Assembly: GCA_017828975.1 (NCBI GenBank)
Contig: JAGAJN010000018.1
Span: 1 to 64,000 of the forward strand
Direction of reading: 5' to 3'
DNA length: 64,000 nt
Origin: Oscillospiraceae bacterium
Lineage (GTDB): Bacteria; Bacillota; Clostridia; Oscillospirales; Ruminococcaceae
This document shows, one piece after another, positions 51,154 through 60,900 of the stretch (within the stretch, counting starts at the first letter, position 1; each line of letters begins with the position of its first letter). A program made the translations under genes and the position numbers. A model generated the notes under the pieces. That model was not told the DNA's origin. It saw nothing but the letters and a program-made list of their open reading frames with translations, and did no database searches.

Positions 51154-54100
51154 TTACGGCTTATTGAAAAGCTGTGAAATAAGCGTAATTATCAGGAATA
51201 TCAGATTATATATAATAGTATTGGAAACAGAAAGCGCCCCGAACTCCTTCATGCAGATAAGTGCAATGACCAGCACGATGCCCAGAAGCATAGCAGTCGC
51301 CTGAATGCAGACACCCAGCGTAACACTTCTGCGGAGCTTCTTTGCCGTCATTATCATGCTTGTCATAGCCGAGAAGCTGTCCGAGCAGACCATAGCCGTC
51401 GATGTCTTGGGCTGATATTCCGTAAGCTCCTCATAAACGGGGTGCAGTCTGAAGGGTATCAGCTTGAACATTTCCGGCGAAACACCGAACATCTCCGAAA
51501 GCCGGTTGATGCTGATGATGGAATCCACCGAACGCAGCATCAGGTAAATATGGTTCTTCTCCAGCTGACGCAGCGCATTTTCCACATCTATATTCACCTT
51601 CAGATCGAGAATGAACATTGCCGAAAGCTCGCCCGAAATGGACAGATAAACAGCGCACCTGTTGCCCTCGGTGTACTCAAGTTCCTTCTCCGCAGAGGGC
51701 AGCCCTTCAATGCTGTGATTTATCATCAGATCTCTGTTTCCGAGAAGTATGCGCCTGTTGTTTATCCAGCCGCAAAGTCCCATGGAATCCTCGTAAATGT
51801 AGCTTTCAACGGGGTTCAGCAGCTCTGTTTTTCCCGCAATAATGTCATAGAACATATTTCTGAGAACGCTTCCCGCCTGTGCAGTAAGGCTGGCAGCCTC
51901 AACGATAGCCTCGTCAATGCGTGTTTCCGAGAATATCTTTATTCTGTACAGCGAAACCATTCCCTGAGGGAAAAGCTGTGCGGCATCGGCAACAATGCTG
52001 TTGGTTTCCGCAAAATCCTGTGCGCTGTCATATCCGATAATAGCCGCCTGCATGGGACGCAGCTTTTTCGACGCCGCCGCCATGGGAAGATTTGCCACCA
52101 GCATCATAGCAAAGCAGGAGCAGATGCAGATAGTTCCCGTAAACACGGAAAGCGCAGGATAAAATGCCGACTCGCTGTACCCGCCGCTTTTGAACAGCGG
52201 AACAGCCACCGCACCCGCAATTACCGCCAGTCCGATAAGAATAGGCGTAAATATGCGGCAGAAACGGTCGGTAATGTCGGAATTGTAGGAATTTTTCACG
52301 AAATCGGAGATAAACTCGGTCTTTCTCATAGCAGCCAAAGCGGGAATGTCGTTCAGCGTTCCCCTTGTGAAAACCTGAGCCTTTTCCTCGTCCTTGACCA
52401 TAAACATAGCACATTTCTTGCTTGTTCCCGAAATGTAGCGGAAATTCCGCTCGGTCCTCGAAACGATAAGCAGCTTTCCTATGGTATTGAACAGCAGACA
52501 GCCAATGGCAGCGGGGACGTAGTTATGTACTATACCCGCCTTGACAAGATTGGGAGATGCAAGCATAGTAAAGGACTGCACCAGCGACGCAATGACCGCA
52601 GCAGCAGTAAGGCTGTCACAGTCGCCCTTCATGGACAAAAGCTTAGAGATGCCGCAGGCAATGACCGTGTAGGAAACAAACGCCGCCAGCACTCCGATTA
52701 TGGAGTTCACGAAAACAAAAGCGGGTGTCTGTGTCTGCTTGTCGAGAAGCTGTATTATAGGCAGTCCGAAATCATTTGCCAGTGCCATATAAGCCGTCAG
52801 CAGCAGACAGATGGTCAGCACCGCCAGACGCACAATAAGCGTGCTTTTCAGCTGCAAAATGTCATCGTTGATGGAGGCAGCGTCATCGAAGCTGTTGAAA
52901 TCGTCGATAGAACCCTTTTCCTCGGCGTTCTCGGCAACCTCTTCTTCGGGAGTTTCCTCCTCATCGCCCACAAGACGGAAATTATCGATCACCATGTTGC
53001 GGCGTTTTTTCAGAGCAATTGCCTTTTCGACCTCCTCGGAACGCTCAAAAACGTCCTCCGGCTCGGTCTGTACGGGATTTCCCTCCTCCGTCTTGGGACG
53101 GCTTATCTTTGCCGTGTCGGGGATTATCTTGTCGCTCAGCAGGTCGAGATTCAGGTCGGAGGGCTTGCTGCGCTCCACAGGCACAACGGGCGCACCCCTT
53201 CGTTCCTGCTTGATACGGCGCATTTCGTCCATTAGCTGGGGATTTTCAGGCTCCTCGCCGCTTTGCTTGGCAAGCATTCCCGTAAAGCCCGACAGCACGT
53301 CCTGCAAGCCTGTCCGTGACGCCTTTTCCTTGTAATATTCGGAAAAGCCGTTATTTTCCTTCTCGGGCGGATTGTCGGCGGGAAGCTCTGCGGGATTAGG
53401 CTCCTTGGCAGCAGCTGCCAGCTCTTCACGCCGTGCGATCATTTCCTTCTGAACCTTCAGCTTGCTGAATATTGCAGTAAAGCCCTTAAACAGAGTGTTT
53501 TCACGCTTTGATGCTTCAACTGCCTTGGGTATCCCGCCTGTTTTATCCATATAAATATCCGAAAGCTCGTCCGAACTCTTATCTTTCGTCCTGATGTCGG
53601 AATATTTTTCCAAAGGCGGTTTTCTTGCGGGACGCTTATTGTAGACCTCCGCATACCGGTTGACATTCTTTTCGGTCTGCGGCTCGGACTTTTCACCCGC
53701 ATAGGACCGCATAAGCTCCTCTGAGGGCTTCTGATGCTCAGCCTCTTTTATGTCAAAAAGTCCTGTCTGAGAGGTTATCTCAGCCCTTTTGATGCTTCCC
53801 GTATTGGCGATGCGCTGCTCATCGGCTCTGCGCCTTATCTCCTCACGCTCCGCCTTCATTTCGGGCGATCTGCCCTTCAAATCTATATCCAGCGATTTAT
53901 AGAATTCGTCCAGCACCTTTTTGCGGTGACTGTCCTCGGAACTGATTTTTTTCTCGGGAGCGGGCTTTTCCTTGACCGTTTCCTCCGAAGGCTTTTCCTT
54001 GACTGCTTCCTCCGCAGGCTTCTCCTTCACCGCCGACGACGCAGCGGAAACGGGCTTGCGAACCTCCTCGGCAGCGGGCTTGCTTCCCGATCTGTCCAGC

Positions 54101-54510
54101 TTGGGAACAGCCCCCGAGCTTCTCAGCTCCGCAAATGGGTCCTTCTTGTATTTATCCTTTGTAATGCTTTCCTCGGGTTTCACGGGAGTTGTCCTCGACG
54201 AAGCATTTTTCTCCTCAAACGCCTTTTTAAGGGAGGACTTCACGCTGTCGGGCGCTTCCTCCCAGGGAACCTCCGCAGTTTTCTCGGGAATTGGCATGGT
54301 AACATGGGTGAACCGTTCCTGCTCGATAATTTCCGCAGACTCAGCCTTTTTGGGACTCTCCGCAGCCTTCTCCGAACTGCTTTTATAGCTGCCGTTTAAG
54401 ATAGCCTCAAGATCATCGTCCGAATAAGAGGAGCGTCCGAAGTCATCCGACCTGTCTTTTTTGGGATATTCATTTAGTATATCATCTAACGAAAACTGTC
54501 CGTCAGCCAA
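51154..54510 (-). CDS. Degenerate P-type-ATPase-like membrane protein with a long disordered N-terminus
   Basis: An 1118-residue protein. Residues 1-540 are charged and disordered, with repeated KPxEE/EKP stretches and predicted coil. From about 545 there are hydrophobic segments and a soluble part resembling P-type cation ATPases: LVANLPMAAASKKL (around 807) sits where CPx normally lies, and IVADAAQLFPQ (840-850) sits where V-F-D-K-T-G-T belongs; Asp842 is kept but KTGT is not. GWINNRRILLGNRDLM matches the nucleotide-domain GRGV...G-N-x-x-L stretch, while VCSDSFSAM stands for VGDGxND. It is probably not an ion pump. ATG 54510 lies 15 bases after rlmB; operon. Confidence 0.75.
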   Translation of the reverse strand: MADGQFSLDDILNEYPKKDRSDDFGRSSYSDDDLEAILNGSYKSSSEKAAESPKKAESAEIIEQERFTHVTMPIPEKTAEVPWEEAPDSVKSSLKKAFEEKNASSRTTPVKPEESITKDKYKKDPFAELRSSGAVPKLDRSGSKPAAEEVRKPVSAASSAVKEKPAEEAVKEKPSEETVKEKPAPEKKISSEDSHRKKVLDEFYKSLDIDLKGRSPEMKAEREEIRRRADEQRIANTGSIKRAEITSQTGLFDIKEAEHQKPSEELMRSYAGEKSEPQTEKNVNRYAEVYNKRPARKPPLEKYSDIRTKDKSSDELSDIYMDKTGGIPKAVEASKRENTLFKGFTAIFSKLKVQKEMIARREELAAAAKEPNPAELPADNPPEKENNGFSEYYKEKASRTGLQDVLSGFTGMLAKQSGEEPENPQLMDEMRRIKQERRGAPVVPVERSKPSDLNLDLLSDKIIPDTAKISRPKTEEGNPVQTEPEDVFERSEEVEKAIALKKRRNMVIDNFRLVGDEEETPEEEVAENAEEKGSIDDFNSFDDAASINDDILQLKSTLIVRLAVLTICLLLTAYMALANDFGLPIIQLLDKQTQTPAFVFVNSIIGVLAAFVSYTVIACGISKLLSMKGDCDSLTAAAVIASLVQSFTMLASPNLVKAGIVHNYVPAAIGCLLFNTIGKLLIVSRTERNFRYISGTSKKCAMFMVKDEEKAQVFTRGTLNDIPALAAMRKTEFISDFVKNSYNSDITDRFCRIFTPILIGLAVIAGAVAVPLFKSGGYSESAFYPALSVFTGTICICSCFAMMLVANLPMAAASKKLRPMQAAIIGYDSAQDFAETNSIVADAAQLFPQGMVSLYRIKIFSETRIDEAIVEAASLTAQAGSVLRNMFYDIIAGKTELLNPVESYIYEDSMGLCGWINNRRILLGNRDLMINHSIEGLPSAEKELEYTEGNRCAVYLSISGELSAMFILDLKVNIDVENALRQLEKNHIYLMLRSVDSIISINRLSEMFGVSPEMFKLIPFRLHPVYEELTEYQPKTSTAMVCSDSFSAMTSMIMTAKKLRRSVTLGVCIQATAMLLGIVLVIALICMKEFGALSVSNTIIYNLIFLIITLISQLFNKP

Positions 54511-54524
54511 CTAAAGACACTCCT

Positions 54525-55412
54525 TTACATAATTTTTTTGATTCTTCTCTGACGAACAGCTTCATACATAAAAATGCCTGCCGCCACAGAAGCGTTAAGG
54601 GAGGTTATCTTCCCGAACATTGGGATACTCAGCAGAAAATCGCACTTTTCCTTGATAAGTCTGCCCATGCCGAAGCCCTCCGAGCCTACCACCAGAGCGC
54701 AGGGACCCGTCAGGTCGCAGTCGGCGTAATCTGTGCCGCTGCCGTCGGTGCCGTATATCCAGACGCCGTTTTCCTTTAGCTCGTCAATAGCCGCCGCCAG
54801 ATTTGCCACTCTTGCCACAGGCAGATAGCTTGCAGCCCCCGCCGAGGTCTTGAACACCGTGTGTCCGAGTGCCGCCGAACGTCTTTTGGGGATAATGATA
54901 CCGTCCGCACCCGCAGTTTCGGCAGTTCTTATGATAGCCCCCAGATTGTGGGGATCCTCGATCTCATCACAGATAATGATAAACGGCGGTCTGCCCTTTT
55001 CCTTGGCGGAAGCGAGAATGTCCTCAACTGTGGAATATTCCGCACATGCACCAACCGCAATAACGCCCTGATGCGACGCACCGCCCGACATAGCCGTAAG
55101 CTTCTTGTCGTCGGTCTTTTTGATAAGCACGCCCTTTTCCGCAGCCAGCTTGAGGATAACAGCAATGCTGCCCCCCGCAGCGGAGTTCACGTAGATGCAG
55201 TTAAGGGATTTCCCCGCTTTAAGCGCTTCGGTAACGGGATTTCTTCCGATAATGTAGTCGGAATCCTCGTCCATAGGCGAAAAGCTGTCCGCAGGCTTGC
55301 TGTCACGGGGCTTAGGGGGACGTCCCCTGCTGTCCCTCGGCTTGAAGCCGCCCTTTCGGTCATCGCTGCGGGCAGTTCTGCCTGTTTTATTATATTTATT
55401 GTAATCTGACAT
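54525..55412 (-). CDS. rlmB: TrmH/SpoU-family 23S rRNA 2'-O-methyltransferase (RlmB-like)
   Basis: A 295-residue SPOUT methyltransferase. After a 50-residue Lys/Arg-rich tail come the substrate-binding domain (IIGRNPVTEALKAGKSLNCI, then AMSGGASHQGVIA) and the knotted catalytic domain with DPHNLGAIIRTAETAGADGI, CALVVGSEGFGMG and LSIPMFGKITSLNASVAAGI. It should methylate G2251 of 23S rRNA or a similar site (TrmH-like on tRNA is the alternative). AAGGAGTTTATTCTAT precedes ATG 55412. First gene of a two-gene unit with the P-type-like gene. Confidence 0.9.
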   Translation of the reverse strand: MSDYNKYNKTGRTARSDDRKGGFKPRDSRGRPPKPRDSKPADSFSPMDEDSDYIIGRNPVTEALKAGKSLNCIYVNSAAGGSIAVILKLAAEKGVLIKKTDDKKLTAMSGGASHQGVIAVGACAEYSTVEDILASAKEKGRPPFIIICDEIEDPHNLGAIIRTAETAGADGIIIPKRRSAALGHTVFKTSAGAASYLPVARVANLAAAIDELKENGVWIYGTDGSGTDYADCDLTGPCALVVGSEGFGMGRLIKEKCDFLLSIPMFGKITSLNASVAAGIFMYEAVRQRRIKKIM

Positions 55413-55459
55413 ATAGAATAAACTCCTTATAAAAATCGACCTATAATCATATTTATACT

Positions 55460-55488
55460 ATTATATCAGAAAATGTTCAGCTTTTCAA
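55460..55488 (-). promoter_or_regulatory. Promoter of rlmB
   Basis: On the minus strand TTGAAA, 17-base spacer, TATAAT. Confidence 0.75.
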
Positions 55489-55516
55489 CAATATTTTCGG
55501 AAAATTTTATATATGT

Positions 55517-55780
55517 TCACATAGTAAATAGAATTGTCATAATAATCAGGGTAACGACCGCCGTCAAAGCGGAGGACAGCCCCGCAATTTCCGCAGATGT
55601 CATCACCTTTCTCCGTCCCCTCGAACCGGTTATCCTTTGCACATAGGCAGCAGCCTCATCGTTCAGAAGCTTCGGCGGGAGATCGTCGCTCCCCGGACGG
55701 AGATACAGCACCGCCTTCTCAAAGTAATCGCTTTCCGTTGAATTTATCTCGATAACTCGCCTGTTTACACCCTTTATCAT
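55517..55780 (-). CDS. Small tail-anchored membrane protein, unknown
   Basis: An 87-residue protein with a soluble N-terminus (VIEINSTESDYFEKAVLYLR) and a C-terminal membrane segment (about residues 65-86) with no charged tail, so it would be tail-anchored with the N-terminus inside. AAAAAAGGAGCATTTTTCT precedes ATG 55780. No family recognised. Upstream lies an inverted-repeat region (55862-55990). Confidence 0.65.
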   Translation of the reverse strand: MIKGVNRRVIEINSTESDYFEKAVLYLRPGSDDLPPKLLNDEAAAYVQRITGSRGRRKVMTSAEIAGLSSALTAVVTLIIMTILFTM

Positions 55781-55861
55781 AGAAAAATGCTCCTTTTTTT
55801 CGATATTCGGGAATATTATTGGCAGTTATGACCGTGATATACAAAAAGTAGAAGGACACTT

Positions 55862-55990
55862 ACAGAGTTTTCAACAACTTGTTGGAAAATAAGTTGAAAA
55901 CTTTTCTGTTTACCGTGAGTTCTATGTTGAAAACTCTGTTGAAAAGGTTGAAAACTCCCATAGCAGCGACGGTCACAAAATTGTGGAAAA
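55862..55990. repeat. Cluster of TTTTCAACA-type 9-mers with a 15-bp inverted repeat
   Basis: ACAGAGTTTTCAACA (55862-55876) and TGTTGAAAACTCTGT (55925-55939) are perfect inverted copies 48 bases apart. Within the region TTTTCAACA or one-base variants occur five times (55868, 55892, 55925, 55937, 55946; all but the first on the minus strand) and TTTTCCACA once on the minus strand (55982-55990), an exact match to a DnaA-box variant. No gene is present in 55781-56052. Confidence 0.65.
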
Positions 55991-56052
55991 AGCAATTACA
56001 GCGGGTATTATGAAATAAAAGGAAAATCCATGTAATGCCGTGATGAAAAATA

Positions 56053-56736
56053 TCACTTTCTCGATGTCAGGAACTCAATTGCACGCTCAATGCTGTCCTT
56101 GGAATTTCCCCAATCGGCGTCCTTTCCCGTGTTGCGGTAGTCATACATTGTGCAATATTTGGAAACGTCGCTGTACAATTCCTCCAGATAATTTTTGACA
56201 AGCTTTGAGGTCGCCGAATTGAAATCCTCCAGTTCCTTTTTCTGTAAATAAACCGGTGCCAGCGACAGCAGCAGGTCATAATGGGGCAGACAGATAAACT
56301 GCTGCTCCTCGTACAGCGTGCGGAACTCCCTGTTTGCGAACATTTCAAAGAGGGTCTTCATCAGACGCTCCATTCCCCAGTCCACCTTTTCGCAGACAAA
56401 GCAGCTTTCGTTGATGGCGGAGAGCTTCGCTTTTCGGGCATTTTTCGGTTCAAACAGACGGCGGCGTTCAAACATCTGCTGATCGACTGCGGCAAGATGT
56501 GTCTGGAGCATCAACGCCAGAGAAAGGCGGTTTTTCTGCTTCTGCATCTGGGAAAAATGCGTCTTGCAGAAGCCTGCACGGTTGGTTTCTATACGTACAT
56601 CGGGTTCCATCATGGCAGCACCCATAATGTATTCAACGGTGCGGCTTTCCAGCATATCCCTCATTCGGCAGATAGGGCAGCCGCACTTTGGCTCAAAGAT
56701 CTCGCTGATAGGTATCGTAAGAATACTTTCACGCAT
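56053..56736 (-). CDS. DUF6062-family Cys-rich protein
   Basis: A 227-residue soluble protein with four conserved Cys/His clusters: KCGCPICRM, GFCKTHF, SCFVCEKV and ICLPHYDLLL. The spacing suggests a bound metal or iron-sulfur site; family function is unknown. The start ATG 56736 follows AAAGGAATTTAAATT. It is a single-gene unit with its own promoter. Confidence is good on family because the C-x2-C/C-x2-H pattern is distinctive. Confidence 0.75.
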   Translation of the reverse strand: MRESILTIPISEIFEPKCGCPICRMRDMLESRTVEYIMGAAMMEPDVRIETNRAGFCKTHFSQMQKQKNRLSLALMLQTHLAAVDQQMFERRRLFEPKNARKAKLSAINESCFVCEKVDWGMERLMKTLFEMFANREFRTLYEEQQFICLPHYDLLLSLAPVYLQKKELEDFNSATSKLVKNYLEELYSDVSKYCTMYDYRNTGKDADWGNSKDSIERAIEFLTSRK

Positions 56737-56790
56737 AATTTAAATTCCTTTCATATTTGATTAATGTTATCCCAAATCGAATTTATTATA

Positions 56791-56819
56791 ATTATATCAT
56801 AGCTTTCGGCACATTTCAA
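56791..56819 (-). promoter_or_regulatory. Promoter of the DUF6062 gene
   Basis: On the minus strand TTGAAA, 17-base spacer, TATAAT. Confidence 0.75.
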
Positions 56820-56922
56820 CAGTTATTGCGGATTTATCATAGTTCATCGCCAAAAGCAAGGCAGTAATTACCAAAAACTTAACTCTCATCACTCAACACT
56901 CAACACTACCCGGAGGTGCTTT

Positions 56923-57714
56923 ATGGAATATTTTACCCGTGGAAACGATATTATCCTGAAACAGCAGGACTTCGACCTTGCGGAAACTCTCGACTGCGGA
57001 CAGGCATTCCGCTGGACGGCTGACGGTGACGGCTTTACCGGATTTTTCCTCGACCGTCCCCTGACTATTCTGAATGAGAAAGACTATTTCGTCCTGAAAA
57101 ATACCTCCGAAGAGGATTTTCTGAACGTCTGGGCAGATTATTTCGACCTGAACACCGACTACGGCGAGCTGAAACGACTTTTTTCACAGGACGAAACCCT
57201 ATCAAAGGCATGCGCCTATGCGGGCGGGATAAGGCTTCTCCGTCAGGATTTTTTTGAGTGCCTTATCTCGTTCATTATCTCACAGAACAACAATATTCCC
57301 CGAATAAAGGGCATTATCGGGCGGCTTTGCGATATGTTCGGCGGATTTCCCGCACCGAACGACCTTGCCGAAAAAACTGTTGACGACCTCGCCCCTCTCC
57401 GTTCGGGATTTCGCGCAAAATACATATGCGACGCTGCGGCAAAGTCTGCTTCCGGTGAAATTTCCCGTGAAACAATTTCGGAGATGTCAACGGAGGACGC
57501 ACGCAAGGCACTTATGACCATCAAAGGCGTCGGACCGAAGGTGGCGGAATGTGTCCTGCTTTTCGGGCTGCACCGTGTGGAAGCGTTCCCCGTTGATGTG
57601 TGGATAAAGCGGGTCATGGCTGAGTATTACCCGAACGGTCTGCCCGAGTACGCAATGCCGTTTGGCGGAATTGCACAACAATATCTCTTCCATTATATTA
57701 GAAATAACCATTGA
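56923..57714 (+). CDS. ogg: 8-oxoguanine DNA glycosylase, OGG1 type
   Basis: A 263-residue bifunctional DNA glycosylase with an N-terminal OGG_N-like part and a helix-hairpin-helix GPD core. Lys206 (IKGVGPKVAECVLLFGLHRV) aligns with the Schiff-base Lys of OGG1, and Asp225 (FPVDVWIKR) with its catalytic Asp; the 19-residue spacing equals Lys249 and Asp268 in human OGG1. Lacks the C-terminal Fe-S cluster of MutY/Nth. Excises 8-oxoguanine and cleaves the AP site. CCGGAGGTGC precedes ATG 56923. Confidence 0.9.
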   Translation: MEYFTRGNDIILKQQDFDLAETLDCGQAFRWTADGDGFTGFFLDRPLTILNEKDYFVLKNTSEEDFLNVWADYFDLNTDYGELKRLFSQDETLSKACAYAGGIRLLRQDFFECLISFIISQNNNIPRIKGIIGRLCDMFGGFPAPNDLAEKTVDDLAPLRSGFRAKYICDAAAKSASGEISRETISEMSTEDARKALMTIKGVGPKVAECVLLFGLHRVEAFPVDVWIKRVMAEYYPNGLPEYAMPFGGIAQQYLFHYIRNNH

Positions 57715-57812
57715 CACCGCAGGCAGTCAGACATCTGACGTTTCGGTTTACGGTTAAATTTGTCGATTATTCGCTCTAAATCTTAACATTATTTAAAATC
57801 CACAAAATATCG

Positions 57813-57841
57813 TTGACTTTACGGCATATTTTAGTTATAAT
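57813..57841 (+). promoter_or_regulatory. Promoter of the giant repeat protein
   Basis: TTGACT, 17-base spacer, TATAAT. The leader of about 90 bases contains GC hairpins (GGGG-TATTT-CCCC, and GTTCGCC-TTCG-GGGCGGAC) before the GTG start. Confidence 0.8.
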
Positions 57842-57935
57842 TATATTATATATTTTACTTGAAATGGGGTATTTCCCCTGCAGAGCGTACAAAACAGGTT
57901 CGCCTTCGGGGCGGACAGAAAGGTGTGATTTCAGC

Positions 57936-60900
57936 GTGGAAATTTTCAAGGACTATGACCAATTCAAGGAAAAGTGTCTGAACTTCTCCTCCAGATTTAT
58001 GGAGGCATATTTTAAGGATAACTGTCCCGTTTGTCACCCAACGGTGGAAAACATGATCCTCGTTGCCTGCTCAGAGGAGGAGGCTCGCAGCAACGCCATT
58101 TACATCGCCCGTATGGCGGATATGATGCTTATGTCCGATATGGGAACAGAGTGGGATACCTTTAACCTTCAGGAGGCTAGAAAGATCGCCGCCGAGAACG
58201 GTCATGTCCTGCTTACCGACCTTCTTTTTGAAAACGCATTCTTCTCCGAGGACTGGATGATAAACGGTCAGAACGACCGTGTAGTTGTCAGCGAAGCATA
58301 TATGAGAGAACAGGGCAAGAAATACGCCCCCGTCACCCCTCTCACCAACAAGGTCCTCTGCTTTAAGAAAATAAGCAACAGCTTCTTCTGGCAGAACGCC
58401 GACCCCTCAGAGTTGCTTGTTCTCAATAAGGAATACATAGGCTCCCGCCTTGCGGAGTATGCCGCTGCCGCTGCCGAAAAGCTGCCCTCTCTCGCTTCTG
58501 CGGAGGACAAGACCATTCCTGCCTTCGGTGGAAAGATCGTTATCGGCAAGGCCGAGGTGCGTCAGAAGATAACCAATCAGATATTTGCCGCCATTGATGA
58601 AGCAGTTTCCGTAATGAAGGATAATCTTACCATTATCTATGCAGCAAATTACAGCTTCAGCATGGTGGATTATATCTCCGAAATTCTCGTTAAATATCTC
58701 GCAAAGGAAGGCATAAGCGTTTCCAAGGAAAGCTTTATGAGCGTTTACTGCCTGCCCCTTACCGCAAAGATAAACGACGAAGCCGTTAAGGAACAGCTGA
58801 ACATCATCGACGTGCGTTCCGAGGACGAGGACGTTGACTGCGTTAAGCTTGCGTTCGTAAAATATCTCGAAAGAGAAGGAAATATCGGATTTAAGTATAT
58901 CCGTCACGATAAGGACGAATATATGGAGAAGCTCCATGCTCTGGAGTGCATTCCCCTGTCCGAGAGGGACGAGGAAAAGAGCGCCCTCATGGATCTGTTG
59001 GGCGACCGTCCCTGCTGCGAGGCTGTATTCAACCTTGCCGAGTCACGTTTCCCCGACGAGGATATTACCGCTGTCAAGGAATTCTGGGGAATGTCCGCTC
59101 TCGATGAAGCTGCCCTGAAGCAGTACGTTTCCGACTCCTATTTTGCAGATGCCCTCACCGACGGCGAGATCACCGCAGGCTATGACAAGGCTGAGATGAT
59201 CCTGAATGCGTTAAAGCCCGTTTCTGAGAAATACGGTCTGGATAATTCCGAGGACGTTAAGCGCCTTGAACACTACATCGACCTGATGGACAGAGAGAGA
59301 AGGACCTATAACGGCACCGTTTTCGATACCATAGAGGATATGAAGAAGGCAATGAAGAACGAGACCGACGTTGCCGACCTCTGCACCGACCTTACCGCAA
59401 TGACCGCCAAGGAGCTGGCAAATCTCCGTCAGTATATCCGCTCAATGCCCCTTGACAACAACACCGCTGCGAAATATCTGGTAAAGATAAAGGTCGCTAT
59501 GAACGAAAGCGAAAAGAACGCTCTTAATCAGATGTGCCTGAAGCTGCCCATGATGAACGAGCAGGAGGTCACCGACCTTTGCGCAAAGATAAAAGAGTAC
59601 GACTGCGACGAGTATGTCAAGAAGCCCTTCCTTGAAAGAGCTTCGGGATATATGCTCTCCGCTCAGAGGGACGCTCTTTCCGAAATGTGCAGAAGCGCTG
59701 CGTCCATGAACGGCGAAGAACTGTCCGCACTGACCGAAAAGATAAAGAACGGCGGCTATGACCCTGTTCTTACAAAATATACGCTGAAAAGGCTGTCTAC
59801 CGTCCGCGATGACGCTGTTCGTCAGGAAATTGCCGATATTTGCGACGGTATGGAAAATATGCCCAACGAGGAGCTTGAAGCTCTCAAAGGAAAGATCACA
59901 GCGAAGAATTATCCCGAGAAATTTACAAGGAAAATTCTCCGCAATATCGAAAATCTTATCAATCAGAATCTCCTCGATGAAGTCGTTGCTATATTCTCCA
60001 ACATTGAAACGGCAGATATGGACCGCATCGAGTCACTCAAGAAGATCGTTTCCGAAAACAAGTACGACGAGGTGCTTATCTCCAAATATATCGAACCCAT
60101 CAAGCAGCGTGAAACCGCACTTAACGACGAGATACTGCTTGGCAAGCTTACTAATGTTTCCAACATGGACAACGAGGCTCTTGCCGAGATAAGAGAGATC
60201 ATCTCCTCCGGAAAGTGCAGCGAAGAAGCCGTTGCAAAGGCTGAAAGCACCATCGCAGAGAGAGAAAACGAGATAATCGCCGCAGAGCTTGCCGAGATCT
60301 GCCGTGACATTCCCGAAATGACCTCCGAGCAGCTTGAAAAGATCAAGGAAGTTATCTCCAGCACAAGATACCCCGAAACCCTTACAGGCAAATACATTAT
60401 ACAGATCGGCGAACGTGAAACCGAGCTGCTGGAGCTGGAGCTTGCCGAGCTTTGCGCCGATGTTTCCGAGATGACACAGGAGCAGCTTGAAAACCTGAAG
60501 CTTGCCCTCAACAGCGACAGATACACTCCCGAACAGACCGAGGAGTATATCGCAAAGCTGGAAACAAGAGAAAGAGAGCTGCTTAAGCTTGAGCTTGTTG
60601 AGATCTGCCACGACATCAAGGAAATGAATCAGGATCAGCTGGATCAGCTCCGTCTGAGGATAGAAAGCGGCAGATATGCCACCGACCTTATTGCTCCCTA
60701 TGAGCAGCAGATCAATGACAGAGAGCTGGTGCTTCTCGATAAGCAGCTGGCAGAACTCTGCGAAAATATCGACGAGATGTCCAAGGAAGATGTCCGCAAG
60801 CTTCGTCCTCTTATTCAGGACGGCGATTATGATCCTAATATTGCCAAGAAATATCTCAATATGCTTGACAAGAGGGAAAAGGATATAATCACCGAGGAAT

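Noticed and set aside
51442-53235. 597-codon plus-strand open frame opposite the P-type-like gene
   Set aside because: Shadow of a GC-rich coding strand; low-complexity translation and no start signals.
55862-55990. Replication origin oriC
   Set aside because: Only a few weak DnaA-like boxes, no dnaA/dnaN or AT-rich unwinding region beside it; kept as a lesser finding.
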